From: Hippophae tibetana
Lineage: Eukaryota > Streptophyta > Magnoliopsida > Rosales > Elaeagnaceae
NCBI GenBank assembly: GCA_037013495.1
Contig: CM072811.1
Span: 42,175,452 to 42,239,451 of the forward strand
Reading direction: 5' to 3'
Length of the DNA stretch: 64,000 nucleotides
A program made the position numbers and the translations under genes. Below are positions 23,844-36,731 of the stretch, piece by piece; within the stretch, counting starts at the first letter, position 1, and each line of letters opens with the position of its first letter. The notes below the pieces were generated by a model. It was given only the letters and a program-made list of their open reading frames with translations. It was not told the origin of the DNA and ran no database searches.

Positions 23844-24699
23844 TGATTGTTACCCAATCAAACAATGAGCCAATGGGAAAACCAAATTGAAACCATTCGG
23901 AAAATCAATAAACAACAATATGCACAACTATACCACCAATTAATCAACAAGATAATAATAAATAGAAAGAAATACTAAATGGATATACAAAATTTAACGT
24001 GGTTATTCACTAAACTTAAGAGCTTATATCCACAACTTAAGTACCTAAGAAATATTCCTTTATGAATCAAGATTATTACAACCTATGCTTCTCAACAAGC
24101 AATAAAATCATTTAATCTCTTTATAGTACAAGCATCACCCAATCCATTTTAGCTTCAATAATTCCCCTAATGCTCACACTCTTTAATAGAGATATACACT
24201 TTCACCAAACCATGAAGAGAAACCACTTACGCTATAGGATAGTAACTAAAAAAGAAAAAAAAAAGAAACTCACAAGCTCTCACACTCAACAATGGATAAA
24301 TCCTCTTGTGCTATACCTTATTTCTACCAACCCAAAATGCCAAATGATCTCTCTTAATGAGCTAGGTCACATAAAGAAGCACATATGGCCTATCATGTCA
24401 TTTACCAAATTATACATTCAAATTCATGCACCAAAGTCCATCAAAAATGACCATATGTGTAATTTTGCAATAGTCCTCACACAAAAAAATGATAGATCGT
24501 TTCTCCATAAACCATTTCTACATAGAGAAGTTGCACGAAATAAGCAGTTGACTAGTTATTATGCATGGTAGTTCGTTTCTAGGCAAAGATATCATGTACT
24601 TCCTTCACACATATTATGCAATGCTACTAGTCCAACCTTGGATGCTTGATCATTCACATTGATTCTTAAACATCCCCTATGAATTTGCATCACACGTCA
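23844..24699 (-). repeat. 5' LTR of copia element 2
   Basis: Direct copy of 18688-19667, adjacent to the gag start. It runs TGATTGTTACCC to CACACGTCA on the plus strand. On the minus strand it is followed by GTTCACGTGATAAC, which I do not recognise as a standard tRNA-iMet primer-binding site. Confidence 0.78.
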
Positions 24700-27560
24700 C
24701 AAAATAAAATTGAAATAAATAGAAGAATTCGAAACTCATTCCATGTCTTTAAGGTTTTGTTTAATACACATATAATAGATCATAGTATAAAGAAGCAAAG
24801 TTAATTTCTTGTTAATTATGCTTTCTTCATTCTTCTTTCTTAACTTCTTGTACTTGCACTATGGAATTAAACTTTAATTATCACGTAGGGTTTACCTACC
24901 ATATGTCCTTAAAGTTCATCCTTGAATATTTTAAGTCATGATTTTGAGTAATGTTTACATGTAATAAAAAACAAGGAAACAAAATATTTATATGATTCCA
25001 AAGCTTGTCTTTATAACACTTTAACTCATCGACTCTCAACTAAAACACTTTAATTTCTATACTTTAAGAGCTTAGGTCATCAATGAATAAAAAAGTTCAT
25101 AAAAATTACTAAAATCTTAAAGTTTAGGTACTAAAGTATATTTTTTAAAATAGTAATGCAATTGTACTAGTCAATTTTTTTGAGCTAAAGCGTCTTAGAG
25201 ACATAAGTTTAATGACTTGAGTATACCAAGACCCATAAAACATTTAGGATAATAGGATAATAGAGACCCATTTTACTATTTATATTCTCACTTAGGCACC
25301 CATTTGCACATTTATGTAAACTATCAATTTTACCCTTATTGACAAAATAAGGTTCAAACCATCTTTTCCTTTATCAAGCCTTCGAATCTCCACTTCCTTG
25401 GGCAAGCAACCTTAGCTTCTTAATATAGTGGCTAAAGCATGTGGATCGTCTACTTATGCTATGGATTTTAGAGCTTTATTTATAGAGTTGGGTATGCTGG
25501 TGGTTCAACCTAGAAGAAAAGAGAGGAACAATACACCAATTGGTTGCCAAATGGTTGGGTTATGGAAGAAATGTTTTGGACATTTGGTGCGATGATTGGT
25601 GTGTGGATAGGATTCAGCCATTAGAGTTTAGCTAGACTATGTCTAAGACATCCAGATAGAATATGAGAAGTAAAGTTGCACTAGGAGTGTTCAAAAGACT
25701 CATCTAGGTCCATACTTAGGGAACTTGGAAAAGCCATATTGGCTAACCAATTCCTCATACCAACCCAGAAAGTAAATTGCTTCTTCCAAATGTGTTTCAT
25801 CCAAAAAAAAGTCAATAAAAAGTTTCATAAAAAGTGAATTTTTAGAACTTAGATGCAGAATGTGACATAAACATCCATAAATGACAACACTTAGAATGTT
25901 TGATCCAGGAAGAGCAATCAGGTCATGTTTTCCAGAAAAGTGGTTGTGCCATGATGAAGAAAAAATGAAGTCTTTTATTATAAATGAAAAAATAAAGTAC
26001 TTATGCAACTACAAGCTAAAAATCCTAAGGTTAGTAAAGCTCGCCCTCCTCGAAGTTGTTTGAATCATCACATTAATGAGATCCACATCCTAAGTCTCAA
26101 AAGTCAACTAGGGTTGGAGCTCCGTAGTATTCTCAACTCTCATAGGAACCTAAGGTGCCACCTCTACTAGAACCTCAACCCCTTCACTATTTGAGCCATT
26201 ATTATATGCACCATGTTCAACTACAACTCCTAAGAAGTCTAATAAATGATAAAGTGGAAAGACCAATTTGAGATACACTTTCCTGACTCTCATTTTAACA
26301 AACTCAAACTTGTGGTCCAAGCCACACCAATATCATATGCAAAGTCTTCTAAATCAAGATATTCATTAACAATATTATCAATGGAAACCTTAAGCTGGGG
26401 ATGATAATCTCTGATTCTCAACTTGTAAATTCTCACTACAAGATTGCTCTTGAGATAAGCTTTTTTGCAACTAGTTTCTTGAGGCCTTCGTAATTTTCAA
26501 GGCTTCCTTAGTAGCCTAAAGAGTTGAAAGACATGCAAATATTAGTTGGTACCAAATTCCTAACATACATAAAATTTCAAAATGTGATGAGTAAAGCGGT
26601 GCCATAGAGAACATTGCAATAAAAGTGACAAGTCTTTTCTAGTCTATCGAGCCTTCAAGCACAAGCACAATGGAGGAAAAAATTTCTAAAGTACTAAGAT
26701 TTATCTAGAAGAATAATTCCTTTGAAAATAGAAGATTTTCATATAGCAATAAAAACTTATGGAAGAAAAAGTGTTACAAAAGCATAAATGTACAAGCACA
26801 TTTTGATATACCAAAGCACTAAGTGAAAGCTAGTCTACTAAGCTAGATACTAAGTGTAATCTTGGATGCCATACAAAATGAAAATATCACCACAAAGTCT
26901 AGAAGTTTCTTCTATGCATTATGTGTCTTGCTTCTTTTCCATTAGTAGTCATCATGTGCGATAGTATATATAACTTCTATGACAATATGCAATGTCCAGC
27001 AAAAATTAGGCAAGCATGAGAATCCACCATAAAAATACAAGTTAGTTATGGTCATTTAGTTGTACAACCAATTTCACCTGGTCTTCTTTGGGAGTTCTAT
27101 TCAAACATTCACTTGATCATCAATTACACCCTTGCTATTGAGAAGGCCATAAATCTAGCAACTCGATGATACCAACAATCCTAATCATCCAACTAGATCC
27201 TACTAGATTATTTTCTAACAAATGACTGAATGGACTTAGGGTGAATGAGATTGATATAGGCTTGACTTATATATAATAGGTTCATAAGTTCAATCTCATC
27301 CATCAATCTAACCCATGATCTAAGGGTTCAAAATGGAATAGGAGAATCTAATTGAAAGTCCTATTGAGAAACAAAAACAATCATTGGAAAGCTTAGAACC
27401 TCAAGATTATTACTGTACAAAGAAAATTGGGATACTATCTATATATTTCAATCAAGATGTTCCAAACCTAGATGAAATTGTACTACCTAGGTAAAATAGT
27501 TAGACCACTTAGCCAACAAAGATGACCCAAAAGACCTAAAGGCTGAGGTTGGGAAATATT
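24700..27560. other. Unresolved region, probably decayed transposon sequence
   Basis: GC content is a little higher than in pure spacer and there are ORFs of about 100 residues (for example 25700-26008 minus), but no domain I can name. At 27169-27178 the minus strand reads GTTGGTATCA, a possible tRNA-iMet primer-binding site, with a candidate LTR to its right. I found no second LTR. Treat as unknown, possibly an old retroelement. Confidence 0.35.
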
Positions 27561-28008
27561 TCACCATGTATACACGACATCGTTTGAATGATTCATGTTA
27601 TCTTTATATAATCAACGTACAATCAAATTGTACAATCAACAGATATGTTTGAATTTGAACATAAAATATATTCATAATATATTCATTAAATAAGATGATT
27701 ATCTAATAAGTAAATTAGATATTATCATATATTAAGGAATTTGAATATATCTATATCAATTAAACCATTATAAATAACATTCCATATAGTAATAAGATGC
27801 GTTCAATTTTTTTATCTCTAAATTATTTCAATTAAAATTCTCTTTTACTATTGATTTAGATATTGGAGTGTATTTGACATCCTTTGATGTCATTTCTTAC
27901 TTGTTTATCTATTCTATGATCAATAACTTAATGGTAAACAGCATGAATATTAAAATATAAATGAATAATTTTTAAAGAAAAAAATAGAAGACAAAAAATG
28001 TACTATAC

Positions 28009-28042
<34 letters not shown>

Positions 28043-29926
28043 TAAAAAGGCTTTTCTCTCTTTCATCAATCTACACTTCTACACTAATTGACAAGATGAG
28101 TCCTCTAGATTTTCACGTTACAATTTTCCTGCTACAAGTTATTGTTTAATAATAATTTACTTGATAATTTATCTTTTAATTAAGTTTGTTTGGCACACTT
28201 TTTTTAACTTATAATTTGTGTTATATAACTTTTTACTATATCTTAATTTATTGTAAATAATTTGATAATTATAATTATAGAATAAGTAATGATATAATTA
28301 TACAATAAATTATTTATTATACTCTTATCATTAATTATGGATAAATATTATCATAAAAATATTTTATTATAACAACTTTATTTAATAGTAATGATATTAA
28401 AGTGTAATTAATATTAAAAATAAAATTAATATTTTATGCATTTTATTGTGACAATAAAAAAAATTATTATATTAATAACAAAATTAATTGGATAAGATCA
28501 CCACCCTACTATATATTATAATATCACAAATATAATTAATGTGATAAAATCTTATTGGAGCACTTATTTGAGATTTAATATATTTAGTAATAATATAGTA
28601 TTATATTATTTTAAATTAAAATATATATTTTTTCCTTATAAAATAAGGATTTGGTGCCTTTCACATTTTTTTCAAAGTTTTTTAAAAATTATTGGTACCA
28701 TATAGAACTTTTAAGATGTAATAAAAATTATTGGTTTATTCAAGTTTTTTATCTATGAATAATTATTGTCTTTCGAAGGAAATATTTTTTGCATTTAAAT
28801 TTGTCTTGTGGCATCGGGACCTTTGCATAAGTGATTTACTCAAAGAAAGACAAAATTGTGCACTATCATATTATTAATTTGGGAAATAATTGCAATATTT
28901 CCAAGTTTTGTTTCAAATAGTAAGAAATTTTGTATATCATTATTCCTTAAATTTTTTAAATTTATGATTTAGTTATTAGATTCTTAAAATTTTATATGCA
29001 GATTCTTAAAATTTTAAAATAGATAAAATTTTGATTTTTAAATATATATTTTAATAAAAAATTTATGATCTATGTACACTATCAATATATTAAATAATTA
29101 TAGGATTTAAAAATTAAACTAATATGTAAAGATTTAAAAGTTTAATAACCATTTAAATCTTAAAAAAATTAAAATCTATTTTAAATTTAATTAAAATTTA
29201 GGACCAATATTATATATACTTCAAGTCAATTTTTTGAGCCAGAGTCGAAGAAAAAATCATATAAACATAAGCTTAAAATAGACAATATGATATTATATAT
29301 GTTAAACATATTTTTCTGACAATATTCTTGTAAAATTAATTTTATAAGTCACTAACAAATATGTCATAAAAAACGAAATCAAGGGATATCATATTATTTA
29401 TGTAAATTTTCGTATAAATAAGTTTAGATTAAAGAAAATTTAAAAAGTTTATACGTTTACTTATCTTTTTGAGGTGAATTCATGAGTCTAGTTATAGGCT
29501 CGAGGGATTTAAATAAGTTGATTGTATGATTATTATATTCATTTAATATTTTAATAATTATATGCAATCAAGTATGAAGTGATTTTTCAATTAAACATTA
29601 AATATTAGAATGCGGCGTTACATATACCATGTATTAAGATGACTGTCGAAATTTATTTTCGATGTTAACACATCATTGAGTACTGGTATCAATCTATTCC
29701 TTGGCACTTGCCTTGGTAGATGGTACGTTAGATTCTTTCACACCGGTCCAATTTAGTTTGTTTTTAAAAAATAGAAACTAAACCATACCAATTAAAGGTG
29801 TAAAAACAATTCAAACCAAATAAAAAAATTTAATTGATTTGAGTTGTTGCATTGATTTTGACTTTTTATTTTTTTTCTTAAATTATTAATATAAAATAAA
29901 ATAAAAATAATTTTGATTCTATAAAC
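27561..29926. other. AT-rich spacer with (TA)n tract
   Basis: No gene recognised. A (TA)n microsatellite lies at about 28015-28041. Confidence 0.45.
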
Positions 29927-30170
29927 TTTAGGTTTATAAATAAAAGAATATATATAGTTATTGATATATTGGACGACATCACTGGTTACATGTTGAACAA
30001 TAACTACGTATTCTTTTATCTATAAATCTAAATTTTAAAATTTAAACCTTAAAAATTAAACAATAAATCCTAAAATTCAAGTTTTAAATCCTAAACTTTA
30101 ATCCTTAAATTATAATAACATTAGTTGTTTGTTAAAGGTATAATAGATAACATCATCCAATATATCATTT
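29927..30170. repeat. Fold-back sequence with nested inverted arms
   Basis: TTTAGGTTTATAAATAAAAG at 29927 onwards pairs imperfectly with the reverse complement of 30009-30032. A second pair, GATATATTGGACGAC near 29963 and its complement near 30150, lies outside part of the first. It may be the remains of a MITE. AT-rich pairing can arise by chance. Confidence 0.35.
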
Positions 30171-31470
30171 ATAATATTTAAGTAAAATATTAATATATGT
30201 ACATACATAATTTAAATATCTCTATTTACGTCGCATGTAAATATAACTAAAATAAAAAGTATATATGATTATATCATAGGATTTGAATTTTTAAATTTAA
30301 AAAATTAAAAATAAATAAATAAAAAAGAAGAAAATAAACTAAAATTAATATAATTTAGGGATTGGTTTGATTTTAATTGATCTTTAAAAATTAAAAATCA
30401 AATTAATATATATTTCATCGATTTCTTAAAATTTAAAATTAAATTAATTCAATATATTTTTAAAATTAATTAAATTAATTAAATTGATTCGAATTAATTC
30501 GGTTTATTTAATTTAAATAATATTTACAAACCGTTAATGAGAATTAGTTTATTACCGTTTGATTTGAGAGCACCGGTAAGTAATATGTATTTCTCAATTC
30601 AATTTCAAATGAAAAATTTGTCTCTTGGTTAAGAAATGTGATTATAAAAAAATGAGGCTTTTCGTGAGGGACACGTGTATTTGAAAGGTTATGACTCTTC
30701 AAATTTAATTATAATATATTTATTTTTATATTTATTTTTTAAACTAAAATAATAATTTAATGTAATTATAGTACATATAATATTTAATTATAACATATTA
30801 TAAAATAAAATATTTATTTTAAATTATAATTTAATAATAATTCGATAGGATTGAATTAAAATAAATTATAAATTCAAATTTAAATGAATTAAATTATTTA
30901 TTTATTTTTAATTATAATATATAAAAATATTTGTATTAAAAAAACACACAATTAAAACAAGAGTTATCATTGGTTCCTTTTTGACACTATTTATATGAAT
31001 TCAATTCATAGCCAAAGATAGGCGACTTGAAACAAGATGCCACTTATTTCTTCACCCTTCTTGTTTCATTTCCATTAACATTTTATTTATTAATGTTTTC
31101 ATGAAGCTTTATCATTCTATAATATGTATAAATATTATAAATATTATATATCATAATAAAAAATTTAATTTGATTTGTATATAAAAAACACGTTATTAAG
31201 CCTATTTACATTTATTATTAAAAAGAGAAAAACTTTTCTTATAGATATCACATTTCAATGGAGATTTTCTTTTTTATTATATCCATCATTATTTTTTTAA
31301 AAATTGTTTCTACATTTTTTTTATTCCTTTCAACAAAACAAAAAGACCATAATTATCAATCTTCAAATAAAGGTGAAAATTATCATTTTCACCTTTAAAA
31401 GAAAACTAATAACTAATCATTCATTGTGTTTAATTGTTTATAAAAAAAAAACCATTCTGTTTAATTTGCA
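30171..31470. other. AT-rich spacer
   Basis: No coding exon or recognised element. An ACCGGT hexamer occurs at both 29743 and 30573, but the context is not convincing as element ends. Confidence 0.35.
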
Positions 31471-31479
31471 ACATATTTC

Positions 31480-31810
31480 TTAATCTGAGCCCTTAATTCT
31501 CTGCAACTTATCGTGTGATGTTGATGAGTGAGTATGAACTATCAAGTAAATAGTGGGTGGCCCCTTAAATGAAACAAAGTGATAAAGCCGAAAGAGGACA
31601 GGAAATTGAATGAATGAAATATTACAAATATCATATGAAATTATAATAAGAGACCCCACTGTGAAGTGTGAGCAATGGCCACAGGCACAACTAGGTTGAC
31701 AAACTGTAGTTGGAGTAACCGACAACACAATCTTGACCGTAGATTTCCTGACAGACCAAAGCAATATTCATTTTCAGCATTTCTTACTTGCCAGTTTGAG
31801 TTGCTTCATA
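31480..31810. other. GC-richer island of unknown role
   Basis: This block is noticeably less AT-rich than its surroundings and is open for 94 codons on the minus strand (31480-31764) and 63 on the plus strand (31675-31866). Neither translation resembles a protein I know. It could be a host exon, a promoter-proximal region or an old transposon scrap. No splice-consistent partner exons were found. Confidence 0.3.
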
Positions 31811-32747
31811 ATTTGATTTTTGATTTTTATTTTTTTTTAATTCAATTTTTAATTAAATATATTTAATAATAATTAATTTTTATTTTCTTAAATAACCACA
31901 ATTAAAATCTTTAAAAATAATATTTTGAATTCAATTTATGATTTAATATTTTTTTTCTATTATTTTTATCGAGGATAAATCAAATTTTAAGGTGATTAAA
32001 AACAAGAAATTTATAAATAATAATAAAAGAATTCTTTATTTTTTTAAATATAAGATATTACTAAAAAATTTATAAGTGATTTTTTTTTAAAATTACTACC
32101 AAATATATTCATAATTATTTTTTTAAAAATTATCAATAATAAAATTAATTATTTAATTATAAATTAAATATCAAAACATTTTAATTTTTTTTTAGTCTCC
32201 AATAGGGGTGTCACATCCCGTTAACATGGTAGTTTGTGTCTTGTTAGTTAACGTGTCGTATCTATTCATGATTCATACAAAAACTGTATTATGCTTAGAT
32301 TATTAACTCCTAGATCTTGTCGTGTAGTGTATTTAAAAATATACCAATAAAAATTGATTTAAGTTTGAATTAAAAAAAAAATTGTGTCTCATAAATTCTA
32401 ATTGTATTAAATCTTTATATAATTATATTATTTTTATATAATACGATGAAAGCATCATTGAAATTTTTATTACTTTATAAAAAACATACCATTAAGATAT
32501 TTTTTTTCCCTAGCACATATTTTTATCTAGGAATTATTTCTTACATTATTACTTGTTTTTCCTTAATTTTATTTGTATTCACTTTTTATTGATATTATTA
32601 TGGCTAGCGTTTTTGTTTATTTTTTAGTTTAAATTAAATGTGTTATGTTCATTTTTTAAATTTCTTGTTAGGATTGATACAATTTAAATAGATAAAACTT
32701 AGAAAGAAGTGAGATCAATTGATTGGATATATGAATTTTTTAGAGAG

Positions 32748-32769
32748 TATATATATATATATATATATG

Positions 32770-32806
<37 letters not shown>
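32748..32806. repeat. (TA)n microsatellite
   Basis: About 58 bases of alternating T and A with one GTATG interruption. The matching place in copy 2 (near 34722-34735) has only a few TA units, so the expansion came after the duplication. Confidence 0.92.
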
Positions 32807-32808
<2 letters not shown>

Positions 32809-33679
32809 TTATATGTACAAGTATTGATTACATAGAGTAGACGCATATAAGTGTGTTAAGAAGAACAAAAAGATATAAAACAAGTACATTTATAAATTGG
32901 GGTCGACCACCTTACAACTTGAGTTGATTGTCAAACCCATAGATACAAAAGTTGGCTCGAACAAGTCTCTCTTACGAGTGTTTTGTGGGCGCGGTCTGAG
33001 AAAGTTCCTTTAGGATGACTTGTCCATTTGCTCAGGTTGTCTTCTAGGCACGGGCTATCATGCGAGCCGGGCTCCAAGTTGATCCATATGTCTAAACATC
33101 TAGTCTCTCTACTCTTTCAGCTTGAGCTTTAAGATGAGGTGGAAGAATAATACTTTGGCAGTAAATCTAAATTATTTAGTTCCCTTAATAAATGCATATC
33201 AATTGATTAGAGAGAGAAAATATGGTTCTTTATATAAGTAGGTGCCTAGGCTAAGCCTTTCATCATTTCCTATAAATTAGACAAAAGTAAAGAGAAAAAA
33301 CTCTCGTCACTGCAGATAGCACTTATAAAGGGTTTTCAGTTCGGTGGTAAGAATTCAACTTGGCATATAACTTGTTTGCTCCAGTTTTAAAGTACAGGTT
33401 TCACGAGTCTAACTCTTTTCTACCTTCTTCTCATGCCTTACTCCCTCGTTTATATTTTGTGGTATTTTGAAGACAATGCACAAAGAAGAGACCTTCGGCT
33501 CGGGCTCCTATCAGAGCCTACAATACCTAAGCGCAAATGATGACTCAAGACTCAGTTATTAGTGGCTAGGACATGAAGGAAGAAAGCGATGAACATAAGG
33601 TCTAGGAAACCTATAAGCCATACCAAGGATAGGTCGGCCAAAATCAACACCAGTGGACTATCACCTCAGAATGAGGAAA

Positions 33680-34124
33680 GGTTAAAGAAAACATACAACA
33701 TCCCATCCTCAATTCAAATAATGGTTCCATTGGCGAGCGTATGAAAATGACTAACCTCCAACTATGTGGATGGTCTTTCATGAGGAAGCTTTATGGTTAG
33801 GGTTGGGGTTTCCCATATACCCTCTCATAAGGAAAATTTTGGTTAGGACTCATCTTGTACCGGGTCAACTAATTCCTAATGAGTGTGGGTACCTGCTCTA
33901 CCTTTCAATGATATGCCAAGAGCTCAAGGTTGATTTGGAAATGCCCCAGTTAATTGAGGCCTACATCTTGAAGCAAAACTCCACATACCCGAGGAGGGTA
34001 TACATGTCTGTAAAATAGGATTGGGGTATAAATATGGCCCTTCCAGAGAATGAGAAGAATTAAAAGGAATATTTATTCTATGTCTCAAGTCGGTGGGAAT
34101 CTCTTACTAGTGACACAAGGTTGA
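33680..34124 (+). pseudogene. Truncated Transposase_28-like ORF (copy 1)
   Basis: The plus strand encodes YNIPSSIQIMVP-like text followed by EALWLGLGFPIYPLIRK and PGQLIPNECGYLLYL. This matches the 'putative gypsy type transposon' (Transposase_28) domain, found in extra ORFs of plant Tat-type gypsy elements. The open piece at 33764-34018 holds most of the domain. The reading frame stops where the tandem duplication joint begins. The domain's biochemical role is not known. Confidence 0.72.
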
Positions 34125-36731
34125 CGTGGTAGTTCGTGTCTTGTTAGTTAACATGTTGTATTGATTCATGATTCATACAAAAACTATGTTATGCCTAGAT
34201 TCTTAACTCGTAGATCTTTTCGTGTCATATATTAAAAAATATACCAATAAAAATTGATTTAAGTTTGAATTTTTTTTTAAAATATATTATGTGTCAAATA
34301 CGATTTAAACCCATAAATTCTAATTGTATTAAATTTTTATATAACTGTACTATTTTATATAATACGATACAATCTAATTTCACAATCAAACGGATCACTG
34401 AAATTTTTATTACTTTGTAAAAAACATACCATTATGATATTTTTTCCCAACTTTGCTCTTACGGAAAACAAGTTTTGACATTTTGTTTCAAACTCGAACA
34501 TATTTTTATCTAGGAATTATTACTTGTTTTTCCTTAATTTTATCTCTATTAACTTTTTATTGTTATTGTTATAGCTAGTGTTTTTGTCTATTTTTCAGTT
34601 TTAATTAGATGTGTTATTGTATTTTGATGTCCAGTCTTTAAATTTTTTGTTAGGATTGGCTCGATTTACATAGAGAGAAGTGAGAGCAATTGATTAAATA
34701 TGTAGATATCTTAGAGAGTCTATCTATATATAGAGTTTTATATGTACATGTGTTCATTAAATAGGGTTAGGGGTGTGCAAAAAATCTGATCATTCGATCA
34801 ATCCGGTCCGATTTGTTGATTTTTCATCTGATCCGATCCAATCCGATGGTCGGATTAGATATAAATTTTTTCCATCCATTAAGTGCAGATCAGATGGCGG
34901 ATTTCACTACGATTCATCTGATCCGACCGAAATTAATTATATATATTTATTAAATTAAATATATATATATATATATAATTAATATTTATTTATTTCATTT
35001 TTTAAGTCAAATAATTTTATGTTATGATTTATGTGAAATTTTAAAAAAATTATTTAAAAATGCAAAAAGAGAGTTAATTAAGTTTATTGGTCAGATTGAT
35101 CGGATTGATCGAATTCCATCCGAATAGTTTACAGATCGAATTGAGCATATGTGAAAGGTGATCGGATCGGTTGTGGATTAAGATGTTTCAATCCGAGCGG
35201 ATTATCAGATTGGATCAAATGAGTATAAAATCAGCGGTTTTGATCCGATGAACAACCCTACATAGGGTAGACACATGTAAGTGTGTCAGGAAGGACAAAA
35301 AGATAAAAACATGTACATTCATAAACTCGGGTTGACCACCCTACAACTCGGATTGGTTATCAACCCCATAGATACAAAAGTTGGCTCGAACAAGTCTCTC
35401 TTATGAGTGTGTTGTGGGTGCATTCTGAGGAAGTTCCTTTGGGATGATTTGTCCATTAGCTCGGGATGTCTTCTAGGCACGGGCTATCATACGGGATGGG
35501 CTCCAAGTTGATCCATATGTCTAAACATCTAGTCCCCATGCTTTTTCAACTTCAGCCCTAAGTTGAGGTAGAGGAGTAATACTCTGGCAATAAATCTAAA
35601 TCGTTTAGCTCCCTTAATAAATGCATATCAGTTGATTGGAGAGATAAAATATGGTTCTTTATATAAGGAGGTGCCTGGGCTAAGCCTTTCCATCATTTCC
35701 TATAAATTAGACAAAAGTAAAGAGAAAAAACTCTTGTCACCATAGTTAGCATTGTAAAAGGATTTTTAGTTCGGTGGTAAGAATTCAACTTGGCATATAA
35801 CTTGTTTACTCTAGTTTTAAAGTACAATTTTCATGAGTCTAACTCTTTTCTACTTTCCTTTTAGGTCGATTTTCAAAGAATCGTTTCCCTTTATTTTCAA
35901 ACTCGACCCTAGGTAATCCCTTCTTCTTATGCCTTATTCCCTCGTTTATATTTTATGGTATTTTGAAGACAATGCACAAAGAAGTGACCTTGGATTCGGG
36001 CTCCTATCAGATCCCAAAATATCCCAAGTTTAAGTGATGACTTGGGGTCTTCCTAGACAAACTCTTCTAGCGAAGAAAGTCAATCTCTATCTTAGCTCTT
36101 TACCTCCACCACTCATCCTCAGGCTGTTCCAACCATTAGGTTGAATATGCCTTATACTCAGTTATCAGTGGATAGTACATGGAGGAAGAAAGTGACATAT
36201 ATAAGGTCTGGGTAACCTCTAAGCCATACCAAGGGTAGGTAGGCAAAAATAAACACCAGTGGACTATCACCTCAGAATGAGGAAAGATTCAGGAAAACAT
36301 ACAACATCCCATCCTCGATTCAAATAATGGTTCCAATTGGTAGGCCTGTGATAGCGACTAACCTCTAACTACATGGACGGTCTTTCATGAGGAAGGTTTG
36401 TGGTTAGGGTTAGGGTTTCCCATATACCCTATCATAAGAAAATTTTTGGTTAGGTCTCAGCTCGTACCGGGTCAACAGATGCCTAATGAGTGTAGGTACC
36501 TACTCTACCTCTTAGTGATATGCCAAGAGCTCAGAGTGGATTTGAAAATGCCCGAGTTTATTGAGGCCTACATATTGAAGCAAAACTCCATATAGCTGAG
36601 GAGGGTATACATGTCTATAAAATAGGATCAAGGTATAAATGTGGCCCTTCCAGAGAATGAGAAGAATTGGAAGGAATATTTATTCTATGTCTCAAGTCGG
36701 TGGGAATCTTCTACTACTGACACAAGGTTGA
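34125..36731 (+). repeat. Tandem segmental copy 2, carrying a MITE
   Basis: Second copy of the unit at 32224-34124, longer because it contains a 493-bp MITE (34768-35260) and two segments missing from copy 1. Beyond 36731 the coding remnant continues without interruption, so copy 2 is the one attached to the rest of the element. Confidence 0.9.
34768..35260. mobile_element. hAT-type MITE with near-perfect 8-bp target duplication
   Basis: The termini are TAGGGGTGTGCA and, in reverse complement, TAGGGTTGTTCA, an imperfect terminal inverted repeat. Inside, ATC-CGAT-type subterminal motifs (GATCCGAT and relatives) occur many times at both ends. It is flanked by AATAGGGT (34760-34767) and CATAGGGT (35261-35268), 7 of 8 identical, the size expected for hAT transposase. 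The tandem copy 1 has the uninterrupted site near 32830. The element is non-coding and depended on an outside transposase. Confidence 0.88.

Larger units (their letters stand above)
18688..24699 (-). mobile_element. Decayed Ty1/copia retrotransposon 2 with nested solo LTR
   Basis: Direct repeats at 18688-19667 and 23844-24699 bracket minus-strand copia coding remnants: gag at 23000-23785, protease and pre-integrase at 22563-22970, integrase at 22272-22559, and further pol scraps at 20020-20900. A purine-rich AAGGTGGAGAACTT lies on the minus strand directly before the left LTR, consistent with a polypurine tract. The interior is split by a solo LTR at 20919-22235. RT and RNase H are not recognisable and are probably lost. 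No clear target-site duplication was found. Confidence 0.8.
32224..34124 (+). repeat. Tandem segmental copy 1 (LTR plus partial Transposase_28 ORF)
   Basis: About 1.9 kb that repeats as 34125-36731. It starts with TGGTAGTTTGTGTCTTGTTAG, runs through an LTR-like block with the phrase GTTGGCTCGAACAAGTCTC, and ends within a plus-strand coding remnant at GACACAAGGTTGA. Compared with copy 2 it lacks two segments (roughly 60 and 110 bp). It also has a greatly expanded (TA)n tract at 32748-32806. Confidence 0.9.

Noticed and set aside
28015..28041. (TA)n tract considered as a replication or matrix-attachment signal
   Set aside because: Such tracts occur throughout this AT-rich window (for example 12056, 17356, 32748, 52396) and nothing distinguishes this one.
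29738..30585. Possible MITE bounded by ACCGGT hexamers
   Set aside because: ACCGGT is itself a palindrome, so its presence at both ends does not show inverted termini, and no target duplication or further terminal similarity was found.
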